A model generated the notes under the pieces. It did not search any database. It was not told where the DNA came from and saw nothing but the letters and a program-made list of their open reading frames with translations. The position numbers were made by a program, and so were the translations under genes. A DNA stretch of 33,034 nt from Colivivens sp963626085 (GTDB taxonomy: Bacteria > Bacteroidota > Bacteroidia > Bacteroidales > Bacteroidaceae). Shown piece after piece: positions 16,315 through 24,623 of this stretch. How positions within the stretch are numbered: the first letter of the stretch is position 1; each line of letters starts with the position of its first letter. Where the stretch lies: contig CAVFVJ010000010.1 in NCBI GenBank assembly GCA_963626085.1, forward strand, positions 1 through 33,034, read 5' to 3'.

Positions 16315-17525
16315 GTGCGTTACAATCTTACTTAGAACTGTATTCGGCCCACAAGGACAAGCTACTCGGGTGTGCGCCTGAAGTGATGAACTCGGTGAGG
16401 GAGACGGCTATAGATGTGCTCGGACGGAAAGGCTTCCCTGGACGTGAGGTGGAGGAGTACAAGTACATCAACGTGGAGGAGGCTCTGGACGGGACTTACA
16501 ACTATAATGTCACTTCATCGCAGATAAGCACTGAGGATGCTGTGGTGGAGGTGAACAACAATGGTCTGATGGCTGCACATTACGCCAAGATTGCGGACAT
16601 CAATGACCCTTTGACTGCCTTGAACACAGCGTTTGCAAATGAATGTCTCTGTATTCATGTGGGCAAGAACCAAGTGCTGGACAAACCTATTGAGGTGAGT
16701 GACGTACTGAAGGGCGACGTGCCGCAGATGGAGCACAAGCGTCTGCTTGTGGTTCTCGATGAAAATGCGTCGGCAACCATCGTGTTACGTTACGTTGCCA
16801 GCGACAAGATGAAGTTCCTGACAACTCAGGTGATGGAGGTGCTTGTGGGTGAGAACGCACACTTGGACATGTATGAGATAGAAGAAACTCATACGTTGTG
16901 CACTCGGTTCAATAACGTGTACTTCAATGTGTGCAGGTACGCTACGGTGAAGCACAATAACATCACTTTGTTCAACGGAATGACGCGCAACACGGTACGG
17001 GTAGGACTGAACGGTGAATACGGTGAGGTGACGCTCAACGGTTGTGCGATGACTGACAAGAGACAGGTGGTGGACAATAATACGCTTATCCGTCATGAGG
17101 TGGCAAACTGTACGAGCCGTGAGTTGTACAAGTATGTTGTCGATGAGCACTCGACTGGTGTGTTTGCTGGTAGGGTCTATGTGGCTGAAGGAGCACAGAA
17201 GACTGTCAGTGAGGAGGTCAACCAGAATATTTGCATGAGTGGCGACGCACGTATGTACACCCAGCCTATGCTGGAGATTTACGCAGACGATGTGAAGTGC
17301 TCCCACGGCAGTACGGTGGGGAAACTGGACGAAGCTTCGCTCTTCTACATGAGACAGCGGGGAATTCCACTGGAGGAAGTGAGGATGCTACTCGTGCAAG
17401 CATTCATTAGTCAAGTGGTAGACATGATTCCGCTCGCTCCACTGCGTGAGCGTCTGGATTCACTGGTGGAGAAACGTCTTAGAGGTGAACTGGATAAATG
17501 TACTGGATGTGCCTTGTGTAAATGA
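16311..17525 (+). CDS. sufD: Fe-S cluster assembly protein SufD with C-terminal CxxCxxC tail
   Basis: 404 aa, the SufB paralogue that forms the SufBC2D complex and is needed for iron delivery. The family core is present: YADDVKCSHGSTVGKLDEASLF, FYMRQRGIPLEE and the C-terminal helical region AFISQVVDMIPL. The last eight residues, CTGCALCK, contain C397, C400 and C403 in a CxxCxxC arrangement, which recalls half of a ferredoxin cluster motif. I think related Bacteroidetes proteins have a similar tail, but E. coli SufD does not. It could bind a cluster or metal, or be a redox switch. The start overlaps sufC by 4 bases and the end overlaps the next gene (ATGA). Confidence 0.93.
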   Translation: MSALQSYLELYSAHKDKLLGCAPEVMNSVRETAIDVLGRKGFPGREVEEYKYINVEEALDGTYNYNVTSSQISTEDAVVEVNNNGLMAAHYAKIADINDPLTALNTAFANECLCIHVGKNQVLDKPIEVSDVLKGDVPQMEHKRLLVVLDENASATIVLRYVASDKMKFLTTQVMEVLVGENAHLDMYEIEETHTLCTRFNNVYFNVCRYATVKHNNITLFNGMTRNTVRVGLNGEYGEVTLNGCAMTDKRQVVDNNTLIRHEVANCTSRELYKYVVDEHSTGVFAGRVYVAEGAQKTVSEEVNQNICMSGDARMYTQPMLEIYADDVKCSHGSTVGKLDEASLFYMRQRGIPLEEVRMLLVQAFISQVVDMIPLAPLRERLDSLVEKRLRGELDKCTGCALCK

Positions 17526-18019
17526 TTGTAAATGGGCTTATGAGAAACATATTGGTGTTATTTGCCGTGTCTGCTTGTCTGCTTGCATGTGATAGGCAGC
17601 AGAAAAACTCCTTGGCTATCAGTATACAGCCGGAGAGTTCCACTGTTAATGAACTGAACGCAGCGGTAGCGCAGGTAAATGCGGCTTGTCCGGTGAAGGC
17701 TGGCGAGTACAATACCATGGACAGTGTGTCGTACAAGGACAATGTGTGGACGTACTACTACACCGTAACGGAAGACAGTCTCGTGACCTTCCAGAATCAG
17801 GTAGTTAACCAGACGATGGAAGAGCGCATGAAAGAATCTACGCGTGACAAGATATTCTCTAACGGGTCGATGAGGACAATGGTGGAGGCTTTCGTCAAGG
17901 TGAAGGCAGACCTTGTGTTCCAGTTCAGAGGCGACAAGACTGGGACTACGATAAAGGTGATGTACACGAACCCGGAACTCAGGGTGATGATGGATGTCAT
18001 GAGAAACCAGAAACAGTGA
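17522..18019 (+). CDS. Putative lipoprotein embedded in the SUF operon
   Basis: 165 aa with no family I recognise. The N terminus is a lipoprotein-type signal: hydrophobic ILVLFAVSACLLAC with two possible lipobox cysteines, C19 (VSAC, better consensus) and C23 (LLAC). The mature part is hydrophilic, with a central motif MDSVSYKDNVWTYYYTV and a C-terminal VFQFRGDKTGTTIKVMYT strand pair, consistent with a small alpha-beta periplasmic domain. ATG 17522 overlaps the sufD stop (ATGA). A second ATG at 17540 gives a cleaner signal peptide (MRNILVLF). Its stop overlaps a possible GTG start of sufS. The context suggests co-expression with Fe-S assembly, but an envelope lipoprotein is not a known SUF part. 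Confidence 0.6.
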   Translation: MIVNGLMRNILVLFAVSACLLACDRQQKNSLAISIQPESSTVNELNAAVAQVNAACPVKAGEYNTMDSVSYKDNVWTYYYTVTEDSLVTFQNQVVNQTMEERMKESTRDKIFSNGSMRTMVEAFVKVKADLVFQFRGDKTGTTIKVMYTNPELRVMMDVMRNQKQ

Positions 18020-18021
18020 TT

Positions 18022-19233
18022 ATGGAATTTGATGTGGACAAGATAAGGGAGGACTTTCCCATATTGAGCAGGACGGTGTATGGCCGCCCTCTCGTTTATT
18101 TGGACAATGCAGCGACAACGCAGAAACCCAGACGGGTGGTTGATGCCATAGCTGATGAGTATTACAATGAGAATGCTAATGTGCATCGTGGTGTGCATTT
18201 CCTTTCGCAAAAGGCTACAGACCTGCATGAGCAGTCGCGTGAGACTGTCCGCGCGTTCATCAACGCACATTCCACCAAGGAGATTGTATTCACACGGGGT
18301 ACGACAGAGTCCATCAACCTGTTGGCTTCCTGCATGAGCAAGATTGACCGCCATCGTGAGGTCATAGTCTCGTCTATGGAACACCATTCCAACATTGTGC
18401 CGTGGCAACTGAATGGGTACACTCTGCGTGTGATTCCGATGACCGACGGTGGGGTGCTGGACATCGAGGCTTACGAAAGGATGTTCACTTCGGAAACTCA
18501 GATGGTGTGTGTCACTCAGGTGTCTAATGTCTTGGGCGCGGTCAATCCAGTCAACGAGATAATAAGGATTGCACATGAACATAAAGTGCCGGTGCTGCTC
18601 GACGGAGCACAGTCCACACCCCACATGGCAGTAGACGTGCGTGAGTTGTCCTGCGACTTCTTTGCGTTTAGTGGGCACAAGATATACGGTCCTACTGGAG
18701 TCGGAGTCTTGTACGGTAAGGAGGAGTGGCTGGACAAGTTGCCTCCGTATCAGGGTGGCGGTGAGATGATACGTAACGTGTCGTTTGAGCACACCACCTT
18801 CAATGACCTTCCGTATAAGTTCGAGGCTGGAACGCCCGATTATGTCGGGACTCATGCGCTTGCCGTGGCGTTGGATTATGTAAGTGCCATCGGCATGGAC
18901 AACATCCACCGACATGAACATGAATTGATGAAGTATGCGCTGGAGTCCCTGCAGACAATTCCTGAAATGCACATATATGGGTTGGATGCACTGAAGAGCG
19001 ACTTGTCGGCTGGTCCTGTCAGTTTCAATGTGGGGAAAATACACCACCTGGATTTGGGAACCTTGCTCGACCGGCTGGGCATCGCTGTCCGTACGGGACA
19101 CCACTGCGCTGAACCTCTCATGCACAGACTCGGTATCGAAGGGACTGTGCGTGTCAGTTTCGGTTTGTACAACACCAAGGCAGAAGTCGATGCGCTTACC
19201 GCAGGAATCGACAGGGTTAGGAAAATGTTTTAG
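18022..19233 (+). CDS. sufS: Cysteine desulfurase SufS
   Basis: 403 aa from ATG 18022. A GTG six bases earlier (18016) overlaps the preceding stop and is possible, but ATG is preferred here. It is a PLP enzyme that removes sulfur from L-cysteine for SUF assembly. Visible residues are H121 in SSMEHHSN, D194 in VLLDGAQS, the PLP lysine K220 in FSGHKIYGPTG and the persulfide-carrying C362 in RTGHHCAEP. These place it in the group II SufS/CsdA branch. No SufE is seen nearby. It is the last gene of the 10-kb unit. Its stop overlaps the stop of the opposing methyltransferase gene. Confidence 0.95.
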   Translation: MEFDVDKIREDFPILSRTVYGRPLVYLDNAATTQKPRRVVDAIADEYYNENANVHRGVHFLSQKATDLHEQSRETVRAFINAHSTKEIVFTRGTTESINLLASCMSKIDRHREVIVSSMEHHSNIVPWQLNGYTLRVIPMTDGGVLDIEAYERMFTSETQMVCVTQVSNVLGAVNPVNEIIRIAHEHKVPVLLDGAQSTPHMAVDVRELSCDFFAFSGHKIYGPTGVGVLYGKEEWLDKLPPYQGGGEMIRNVSFEHTTFNDLPYKFEAGTPDYVGTHALAVALDYVSAIGMDNIHRHEHELMKYALESLQTIPEMHIYGLDALKSDLSAGPVSFNVGKIHHLDLGTLLDRLGIAVRTGHHCAEPLMHRLGIEGTVRVSFGLYNTKAEVDALTAGIDRVRKMF

Positions 19234-20027
19234 ATGAGATGGGCGGTTTGCCGTTGCCGTACAGCCTCGAAGAGGAGTATGGCAGCACTGACCGACACGT
19301 TGAGGGAGTCGAGTGACCCCAGCATCGGGATACGTATGTGTGCATCCGCTGCATCCCTCCATATTTGGGTCAGTCCGGTTGACTCCGTCCCCATGACAAT
19401 GGCGGTTCCACGGGTCATGTCCGTGTCGTAGTACGCCTTCGAGTCTTGTAGCTGTGCCGTCAGAATCTGAATCCCGTTCCTCTGTAGCCATTCTATGCAT
19501 TGTGCACTCTCGCACGCGACACACGGTACGGTGAATATTGCTCCGATGCTGCTTCGTATGAGGTTGGGGTTGTACAGGTCCGTGAGAGGATCGCACACAA
19601 TCACTGCATCGACTCCAGCTGCGTCCGCACTACGGAGCACTGCTCCCAGGTTACCCGGTTTCTCCACACTCTCAAGTACGATTACCAGTGGGGTCTTGTC
19701 AAAGTGCAGATTGTCGAGCTTGTGTTGTCTTGCCTTCACCTCTGCAATAATACCCTCCGTGCCGCCACGGTACGCAATCTTACTATACACGTAAGGCGAC
19801 ACCTGTACTGTAGCGTGGCACTTCACGTCTGGAACTCCTCCGTAAATCTCTTGGCAGTAAAACACTGTATCAATCTCCAGTCCTGCACTGATGCAGTGCT
19901 GCAACTCTCTGCGGCCCTCGACCACAAACAACCCTGAATCCTTTCGTTCGGTTGATTTCTGCTGTAGGTCTGTCAAACGCCTGACCTTCGGATTCTTTAC
20001 GCTACTAATGATTTCGTCTGCTGTCAT
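19230..20027 (-). CDS. SpoU/TrmH family RNA 2'-O-methyltransferase
   Basis: 265 aa from ATG 20027. An in-frame GTG at 20054 would sit at the predicted transcription start, so it is unlikely. A short substrate-binding domain (FVVEGRRELQHC, 34-45) is followed by the SPOUT fold. Motif 1 is EKPGNLGAVLRSADA (122-136), motif 2 is TDLYNPNLIRSSIGAIF (149-165) and motif 3 is LGSLDSLNVSVSAAILLFE (236-254), with VMGTESTGL in between. The conserved Arg132 and Glu215 are present. Such enzymes use SAM to methylate ribose in 23S rRNA or tRNA. RlmB-like and TrmH-like targets cannot be told apart here. Confidence 0.9.
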   Translation of the reverse strand: MTADEIISSVKNPKVRRLTDLQQKSTERKDSGLFVVEGRRELQHCISAGLEIDTVFYCQEIYGGVPDVKCHATVQVSPYVYSKIAYRGGTEGIIAEVKARQHKLDNLHFDKTPLVIVLESVEKPGNLGAVLRSADAAGVDAVIVCDPLTDLYNPNLIRSSIGAIFTVPCVACESAQCIEWLQRNGIQILTAQLQDSKAYYDTDMTRGTAIVMGTESTGLTQIWRDAADAHIRIPMLGSLDSLNVSVSAAILLFEAVRQRQTAHLI

Positions 20028-20058
20028 ACATGTGCCGTTTATAGATAGATTCACTGTG

Positions 20059-20066
20059 CAAAGATA
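20059..20066 (-). promoter_or_regulatory. -7 box of the methyltransferase gene
   Basis: The minus strand reads TATCTTTG (20066-20059), a perfect -7 box, with transcription expected near 20052 and a leader of about 25 nt to ATG 20027. No good TTTG is found 19-21 nt upstream. Confidence 0.55.
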
Positions 20067-20141
20067 GTTAAATCTCAGTTCTGGCGCACTGCACTAGACG
20101 AAAATGTGTGTTGGCAGGACGCATGAGTGCAATCTTTTTAG

Positions 20142-20149
20142 TAACTTTG
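20142..20149 (+). promoter_or_regulatory. -7 box of typA
   Basis: TAACTTTG matches TAnnTTTG. It is divergent from the methyltransferase promoter 75 bp away. A -33 box is not clear. The start ATG 20182 is about 25 nt downstream of the expected transcription start. Confidence 0.55.
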
Positions 20150-20181
20150 CACTTGATTTTAAGGTAAAAAGGTAAAAAGAT

Positions 20182-21990
20182 ATGCAAGACATTAGGAACA
20201 TAGCGATTATTGCGCATGTGGACCATGGGAAAACTACGTTGGTTGACAAGATGCTTATGGCAGGTCATCTCTTCCGTGACAATCAGCAGACAGGTGAACT
20301 CATCCTCGACAATAATGAACTGGAAAGAGAACGCGGAATAACCATCCTTTCAAAGAATGTCTCAATCATGTATAAAGGCGTGAAGATTAATGTGATTGAC
20401 ACTCCAGGACACAGTGACTTCGGAGGCGAGGTGGAACGTGTGCTTAATATGGCGGACGGATGCATCCTCTTGGTCGATGCGTTTGAGGGACCGATGCCAC
20501 AGACACGCTTCGTACTTCAGAAAGCACTTGAGATAGGACTGAAACCGATTGTGGTAGTCAATAAGGTGGATAAGCCCAATTGTCGCCCAGAGGAAGTTTA
20601 TGAGATGGTGTTCGACCTAATGTGCAGTCTTAACGCTACAGAAGATCAGTTGGACTTCCCTGTTGTCTACGGCTCTGCCAAGCAAGGTTGGATGGGTGAG
20701 GATTACAATACCCCGACCGAGGATATCTCCTACTTGCTTGACAAGATAATAGAAATAATTCCCGCGCCAAAGTATTTGGATGGAACTCCGCAGATGCTGA
20801 TAACGTCATTAGACTATTCAACTTACACGGGACGGATAGCTGTGGGACGTGTGCACCGTGGTACGTTGCGCTCAGGCCAGAACATTACCATCTGTCACCG
20901 TGACGGTTCAGTAGAGAAAACAAAGATAAAGGAACTGCATACGTTTGAGGGTATGGGGCATAAGGCTACAGACAGTGTGTCGAGTGGAGATATCTGTGCT
21001 GTTATAGGCCTTTCTAATTTCGAGATAGGTGACACTATCTGTGATTTCGACAACCCTGAGGCGTTGCCCACCATCTCCATAGACGAACCTACCATGAGTA
21101 TGTTGTTCACCATCAATAATTCACCGTTCTTTGGAAAAGAGGGTAAGTTCTGTACAAGCCGCCACATAAACGACAGGTTGCAGAAGGAACTGGAGAAAAA
21201 CCTTGCCTTGCGTGTGGAGCAAAAAGAGGGAATGACTGACCAGTGGATCGTTAGCGGACGTGGAGTCCTTCACCTCAGTGTGCTTATAGAAACGATGCGT
21301 CGTGAAGGGTATGAGTTGCAGGTTGGACAACCACAGGTAATATATAAGGAGATAAACGGGGTTAAATGCGAACCGATTGAGGAACTGACCATCAACGTTC
21401 CGCAAGAATTCTCTAGTAAGATGATTGACATGGTGACACGCCGTAAGGGCGAGATGCTCTCGATGGAAGCTCAGGACGATCGTGTGAATATAGAGTTCGA
21501 TATCCCGTCTCGTGGAATCATCGGTCTGCGCACCAATGTCTTGACCGCAAGTCAGGGAGAGGCGATTATGGCACATCGTTTCAAGGATTATCAACCGTAT
21601 AAGGGCGACATGGTACGTAGGTTGAACGGAAGTATGATTGCCATGGAAAGCGGTACGGCATTTGCCTATGCTATTGACCATCTGCAGGATCGTGGAAAGT
21701 TCTTTATCTCGCCGCAGGAGGTTGTTTATGCAGGACAGGTGGTCGGAGAACATGTGCATGAGAACGACTTGGTGGTGAATGTGACCAAGGCGAAGCAACT
21801 TACTAACGTACGTGCTTCGGGAACTGACGAGAAGGCACGTATCATCCCACCGGTACAGCTCTCTTTGGAAGAGGCGTTGGAGTATATCAAAGAAGATGAG
21901 TATGTTGAAGTGACGCCGAAAAGCATGCGAATCCGTAAGATTATCTTGGACCACTTGGAGAGGAAGCGCGGAAGCAAAAATGAGGCTTAA
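20182..21990 (+). CDS. typA: Translational GTPase TypA/BipA
   Basis: 602 aa, normal for BipA, a ribosome-associated GTPase of the EF-G/LepA group that helps 50S assembly and stress adaptation. G1 is AHVDHGKT (11-18). G2 lies in ERERGITILSKN, G3 in DTPGHSDFGGEVER and G4 in NKVDKPN. Then come domain II (about 200-290), domains III and V, and the BipA-specific C-terminal domain (about 480-602, with SGTAFAYAIDHLQDRGKFFISP). It is monocistronic with its own promoter. Confidence 0.96.
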   Translation: MQDIRNIAIIAHVDHGKTTLVDKMLMAGHLFRDNQQTGELILDNNELERERGITILSKNVSIMYKGVKINVIDTPGHSDFGGEVERVLNMADGCILLVDAFEGPMPQTRFVLQKALEIGLKPIVVVNKVDKPNCRPEEVYEMVFDLMCSLNATEDQLDFPVVYGSAKQGWMGEDYNTPTEDISYLLDKIIEIIPAPKYLDGTPQMLITSLDYSTYTGRIAVGRVHRGTLRSGQNITICHRDGSVEKTKIKELHTFEGMGHKATDSVSSGDICAVIGLSNFEIGDTICDFDNPEALPTISIDEPTMSMLFTINNSPFFGKEGKFCTSRHINDRLQKELEKNLALRVEQKEGMTDQWIVSGRGVLHLSVLIETMRREGYELQVGQPQVIYKEINGVKCEPIEELTINVPQEFSSKMIDMVTRRKGEMLSMEAQDDRVNIEFDIPSRGIIGLRTNVLTASQGEAIMAHRFKDYQPYKGDMVRRLNGSMIAMESGTAFAYAIDHLQDRGKFFISPQEVVYAGQVVGEHVHENDLVVNVTKAKQLTNVRASGTDEKARIIPPVQLSLEEALEYIKEDEYVEVTPKSMRIRKIILDHLERKRGSKNEA

Positions 21991-22078
21991 TGGTTGATTT
22001 TTGCACATTGGCATAAGGGTGTGTGCGCGAAACCGTAAATTATTTCCCTATTTAACTTATGGTTCGTGGATTATTTCT

Positions 22079-22086
22079 TAACTTTG
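22079..22086 (+). promoter_or_regulatory. -7 box of acpP-fabF-rnc
   Basis: TAACTTTG (22079-22086) lies 50 nt before acpP ATG 22136. The region 19-21 nt upstream has no TTTG. The leader is A-rich, which is typical of highly translated Bacteroidetes genes. Confidence 0.6.
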
Positions 22087-22135
22087 CAGTCGCAATTTGA
22101 AAAGAGAAATCATTAACACATTAAACAAAGTAATT

Positions 22136-22372
22136 ATGTCTGAAATTGAATCAAGAGTAAAAGCGGTCATTGTTGACAAGCTTGGAGTAGACGAGGCTGA
22201 AGTAAAGCCAGAGGCAAGTTTCACTAATGACCTTGGCGCAGATTCCCTCGATACAGTAGAACTTATCATGGAATTCGAGAAGGCTTTCGGTGTAAGCATT
22301 CCAGATGATCGTGCTGAGAAAATCACTACCGTCGGTGACGCTATCAAGTATATCGAAGAGAACGCAAAATAA
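22136..22372 (+). CDS. acpP: Acyl carrier protein
   Basis: 78 aa, acidic, the carrier of growing fatty acyl chains. Ser37 in GADSLDTVEL is the attachment site for 4'-phosphopantetheine, which is made from CoA (CoaD is encoded at 3557-4018). The start is ATG 22136 (MSEIESRVKAVI). An in-frame TTG at 22097 lies close to the predicted transcription start and would add residues foreign to the family. It is followed by fabF across a 92-nt spacer that holds a long hairpin. Confidence 0.97.
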   Translation: MSEIESRVKAVIVDKLGVDEAEVKPEASFTNDLGADSLDTVELIMEFEKAFGVSIPDDRAEKITTVGDAIKYIEENAK

Positions 22373-22389
22373 TTATTATTAGCAATCAT

Positions 22390-22450
22390 AACCATTTACT
22401 TGACTTTCAAGCTGCGTTGTCGTAGGGTGAAGGTAAGTAAATGGTTTTAT
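22390..22450 (+). terminator. Long hairpin between acpP and fabF (possible attenuator)
   Basis: AACCATTTACTT (22390-22401) pairs perfectly with AAGTAAATGGTT (22435-22446). A second helix, CTTTCA with TGAAGG, stacks inside, giving about 18 bp. The 3' arm runs into TTATTTTTAT. The structure fits a partial intrinsic terminator or an RNA processing site that lowers fabF and rnc expression relative to acpP. Confidence 0.6.
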
Positions 22451-22464
22451 TTTTATAGACAGTT

Positions 22465-23730
22465 ATGGAATTGAAAAGAGTTGTTGTGACAGGTCTTGGT
22501 GCGGTGACTCCACTTGGACTTTCTGTAGAGGAGACATGGGAAAACCTCAAGAAAGGTGTCAGTGGTTGCGGTCCTATCACACAGTTTGACGCATCGGGAT
22601 TCAAGACACAGTTCGCTTGTGAGGTGAAAAACTTTGACCCGGCACAGTATGGTATCGACCGTAAGGAAGCCCGTAAGATGGACCGTTACTCAATGTTCGC
22701 ACTTGCGGCTGCAAAGGAGGCTGTTGAGGACGCAGGTCTGGACCTCGAGACTGAGGACAAGGACGAGATTGGCGTTATCCTCGGTGTTGGCATCGGTGGT
22801 ATCCATTCATTCGAGGACGAGGTTTCCAACTACGCCATTAACGGCCCGACACAAGGTCCTAAGTACAACCCGTTCTTCATCCCTAAGATGATTTCGGACA
22901 TGGCATCAGGACTGGTGTCAATCAAATATGGTTTCCACGGACCTAACTATGCTACGGCTTCTGCTTGTGCTTCTTCTACAAACGCACTTGCGGATGCGTT
23001 CAACCTCCTTCGTTTGGGTAAGGCAAACATAATCCTTTCTGGAGGCGCTGAAGCTGCAATCTCACCATCAGGAATCGGTGGATTTAATGCTCTTCATGCA
23101 TTGTCAACCCGTAACGACGACCCACAGGGAGCAAGTCGTCCGTTCAGTGCCAGTCGTGATGGTTTCGTTGCAGGTGAGGGTTCTGCCATCCTCGTGCTTG
23201 AGGAACTGGAACATGCAAAGGCACGTGGTGCGAAGATTTATGCTGAGATGGTTGGTGCCGGTATGTCTGCTGACGCATACCACATCACAGCTTCACACCC
23301 AGAAGGCTACGGAGCTAAACTCGTGATGGAACGCGCCTTGAAGGATGCAGGTCTGAACGCTGACGAGATTGACTACATCAATGTTCACGGAACATCAACA
23401 CATGTGGGTGACATTTCAGAGGCTAAGGCTATCAAGGATGTCTTTGGAGATGCTGCTTATAAGTTGAACATCAGTTCTACTAAGTCTATGACTGGTCACC
23501 TCCTTGGTGCTGCTGGCGGTATCGAGGCAATGGCTACAGTCCTTGCTGTCAAGAACGACATTGTGCCTCCTACAATCAACCACGACCCAGAGGACAAGGA
23601 CCCTGAGATTGACTATGATTTGAACTTTACTTTCAACAAGGCTCAGGAGCGTACTGTTAACACTGGACTCAGCAATACTTTCGGCTTCGGAGGTCATAAC
23701 GCATGTGCAATATTCAAAAAGTATAAGTAA
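22465..23730 (+). CDS. fabF: Beta-ketoacyl-ACP synthase II
   Basis: 421 aa. FabF condenses acyl-ACP with malonyl-ACP in fatty acid elongation. The thiolase-fold triad is visible: Cys168 in TASACASSTNA, His308 in NVHGTSTHVGD and His345 in STKSMTGHLLGAAGG, with conserved Lys340. The GFGGHNA motif lies near the end. The length is typical for FabF. It sits directly behind acpP, the usual pairing. Confidence 0.96.
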   Translation: MELKRVVVTGLGAVTPLGLSVEETWENLKKGVSGCGPITQFDASGFKTQFACEVKNFDPAQYGIDRKEARKMDRYSMFALAAAKEAVEDAGLDLETEDKDEIGVILGVGIGGIHSFEDEVSNYAINGPTQGPKYNPFFIPKMISDMASGLVSIKYGFHGPNYATASACASSTNALADAFNLLRLGKANIILSGGAEAAISPSGIGGFNALHALSTRNDDPQGASRPFSASRDGFVAGEGSAILVLEELEHAKARGAKIYAEMVGAGMSADAYHITASHPEGYGAKLVMERALKDAGLNADEIDYINVHGTSTHVGDISEAKAIKDVFGDAAYKLNISSTKSMTGHLLGAAGGIEAMATVLAVKNDIVPPTINHDPEDKDPEIDYDLNFTFNKAQERTVNTGLSNTFGFGGHNACAIFKKYK

Positions 23731-24528
23731 TTGGCATCCAAAATACAAAAGATAACATGTAAGCTAAGGCTCTTGTTCCGTAAGGATAAAGAGCCTTATT
23801 TGCAATTATATCATATCATGGGATTTTATCCCAAGGACATCAGCCTTTACAGGCAGGCATTGATGCATCGTTCGTACATTCCGAAGCTGCAGAATCCGAA
23901 GCATGTTAACAACGAAAGGATGGAGTTCTTGGGCGACGCAGTGTTGAGCGCGATTGTCGCTGACATCATCTATGGGAAGTATGCTGACCAGCAGGAAGGA
24001 TTTTTGACCACTTTGCGCAGTCGTATTGTCAAACGTGACACCCTCAACGAATTGGCGGTTCAACTCGGACTGGACAAGCTGGTAAGCCACGCCAACCACA
24101 TGGTACATGCGCACAACAACTACATGAACGGAAATGCGTTTGAGGCATTTATCGGAGCTATTTACCTTGACCGTGGATACGACTATTGTGTGAGGTTTTT
24201 GAAGGATAAGGTCTTTGATACCCACATCAACATTGACCAGATGTCGCAAAAGGAGGAGAACTATAAAAGTAAACTTATTGAATGGGCTCAACATTATCAG
24301 TGCCAGTTCGAGTTTATGATTACTGGTGAGAAGATGGGGCGGAACAATACCCCACAGTTCTACTCAGAGGTAAGGATTGAAGGTGTGACGTGTGGCAAAG
24401 GTTTTGGCTTTACAAAGAAAGAGAGTCACCAAAAGGCGGCACAGGCAGCTTACAAGAAAGTGAGCACTAACGTGAAGTTTGTCAACGGCTTGATGGAACA
24501 GAAAAACAAGAGGCAGAGGGGAATATAA
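23731..24528 (+). CDS. rnc: Ribonuclease III
   Basis: 265 aa. RNase III cleaves double-stranded RNA in rRNA and mRNA processing. The catalytic signature NNERMEFLGDAVLS (60-73) carries E65 and D69, and NAFEAFIGAIYLDRG carries the second acidic pair. The C-terminal dsRBD (about 170-250) includes YKSKLIEWAQ and KKESHQKAAQAAYKKV. The start is unusual. The family's N-terminal stretch LLFRKDKEPYLQLYHIMGFYP is in frame upstream of the first ATG (23818), and no other ATG fits, so translation most likely starts at TTG 23731, directly after the fabF stop. This implies coupling to fabF. Confidence 0.93.
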   Translation: MASKIQKITCKLRLLFRKDKEPYLQLYHIMGFYPKDISLYRQALMHRSYIPKLQNPKHVNNERMEFLGDAVLSAIVADIIYGKYADQQEGFLTTLRSRIVKRDTLNELAVQLGLDKLVSHANHMVHAHNNYMNGNAFEAFIGAIYLDRGYDYCVRFLKDKVFDTHINIDQMSQKEENYKSKLIEWAQHYQCQFEFMITGEKMGRNNTPQFYSEVRIEGVTCGKGFGFTKKESHQKAAQAAYKKVSTNVKFVNGLMEQKNKRQRGI

Positions 24529-24571
24529 TTCTTGTTTCTCATGTCCTTTTTACGAATAAATGCACAAAGCG

Positions 24572-24604
24572 TATGATTCGGTAACAATAAATTTTGTACC
24601 TTTG
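24572..24604 (+). promoter_or_regulatory. Promoter of the GH3-lipoprotein-DUF3108-rnhB operon
   Basis: TACCTTTG (24597-24604) is a perfect -7 box. TATG (24572-24575), 21 nt upstream, is a 3-of-4 -33 match. The leader to ATG 24624 is about 12 nt. Confidence 0.65.
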
Positions 24605-24623
24605 TGCGTTAAATGCTACCGTT

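Noticed and set aside
17797..19596. A 599-codon minus-strand open frame opposite the lipoprotein, sufS and the methyltransferase gene
   Set aside because: It covers well-supported genes on the plus strand and part of one on the minus strand in another frame. Its translation is rich in His, Arg, Cys and Thr with no known domain, typical of antisense frames in this codon usage.
22097..22135. Upstream TTG start for acpP
   Set aside because: It lies close to the predicted transcription start and would add residues not found in acyl carrier proteins.
24594..24623. Upstream TTG start for the GH3 gene
   Set aside because: The TTG is part of the -7 region TACCTTTG, so it cannot be inside the transcript.
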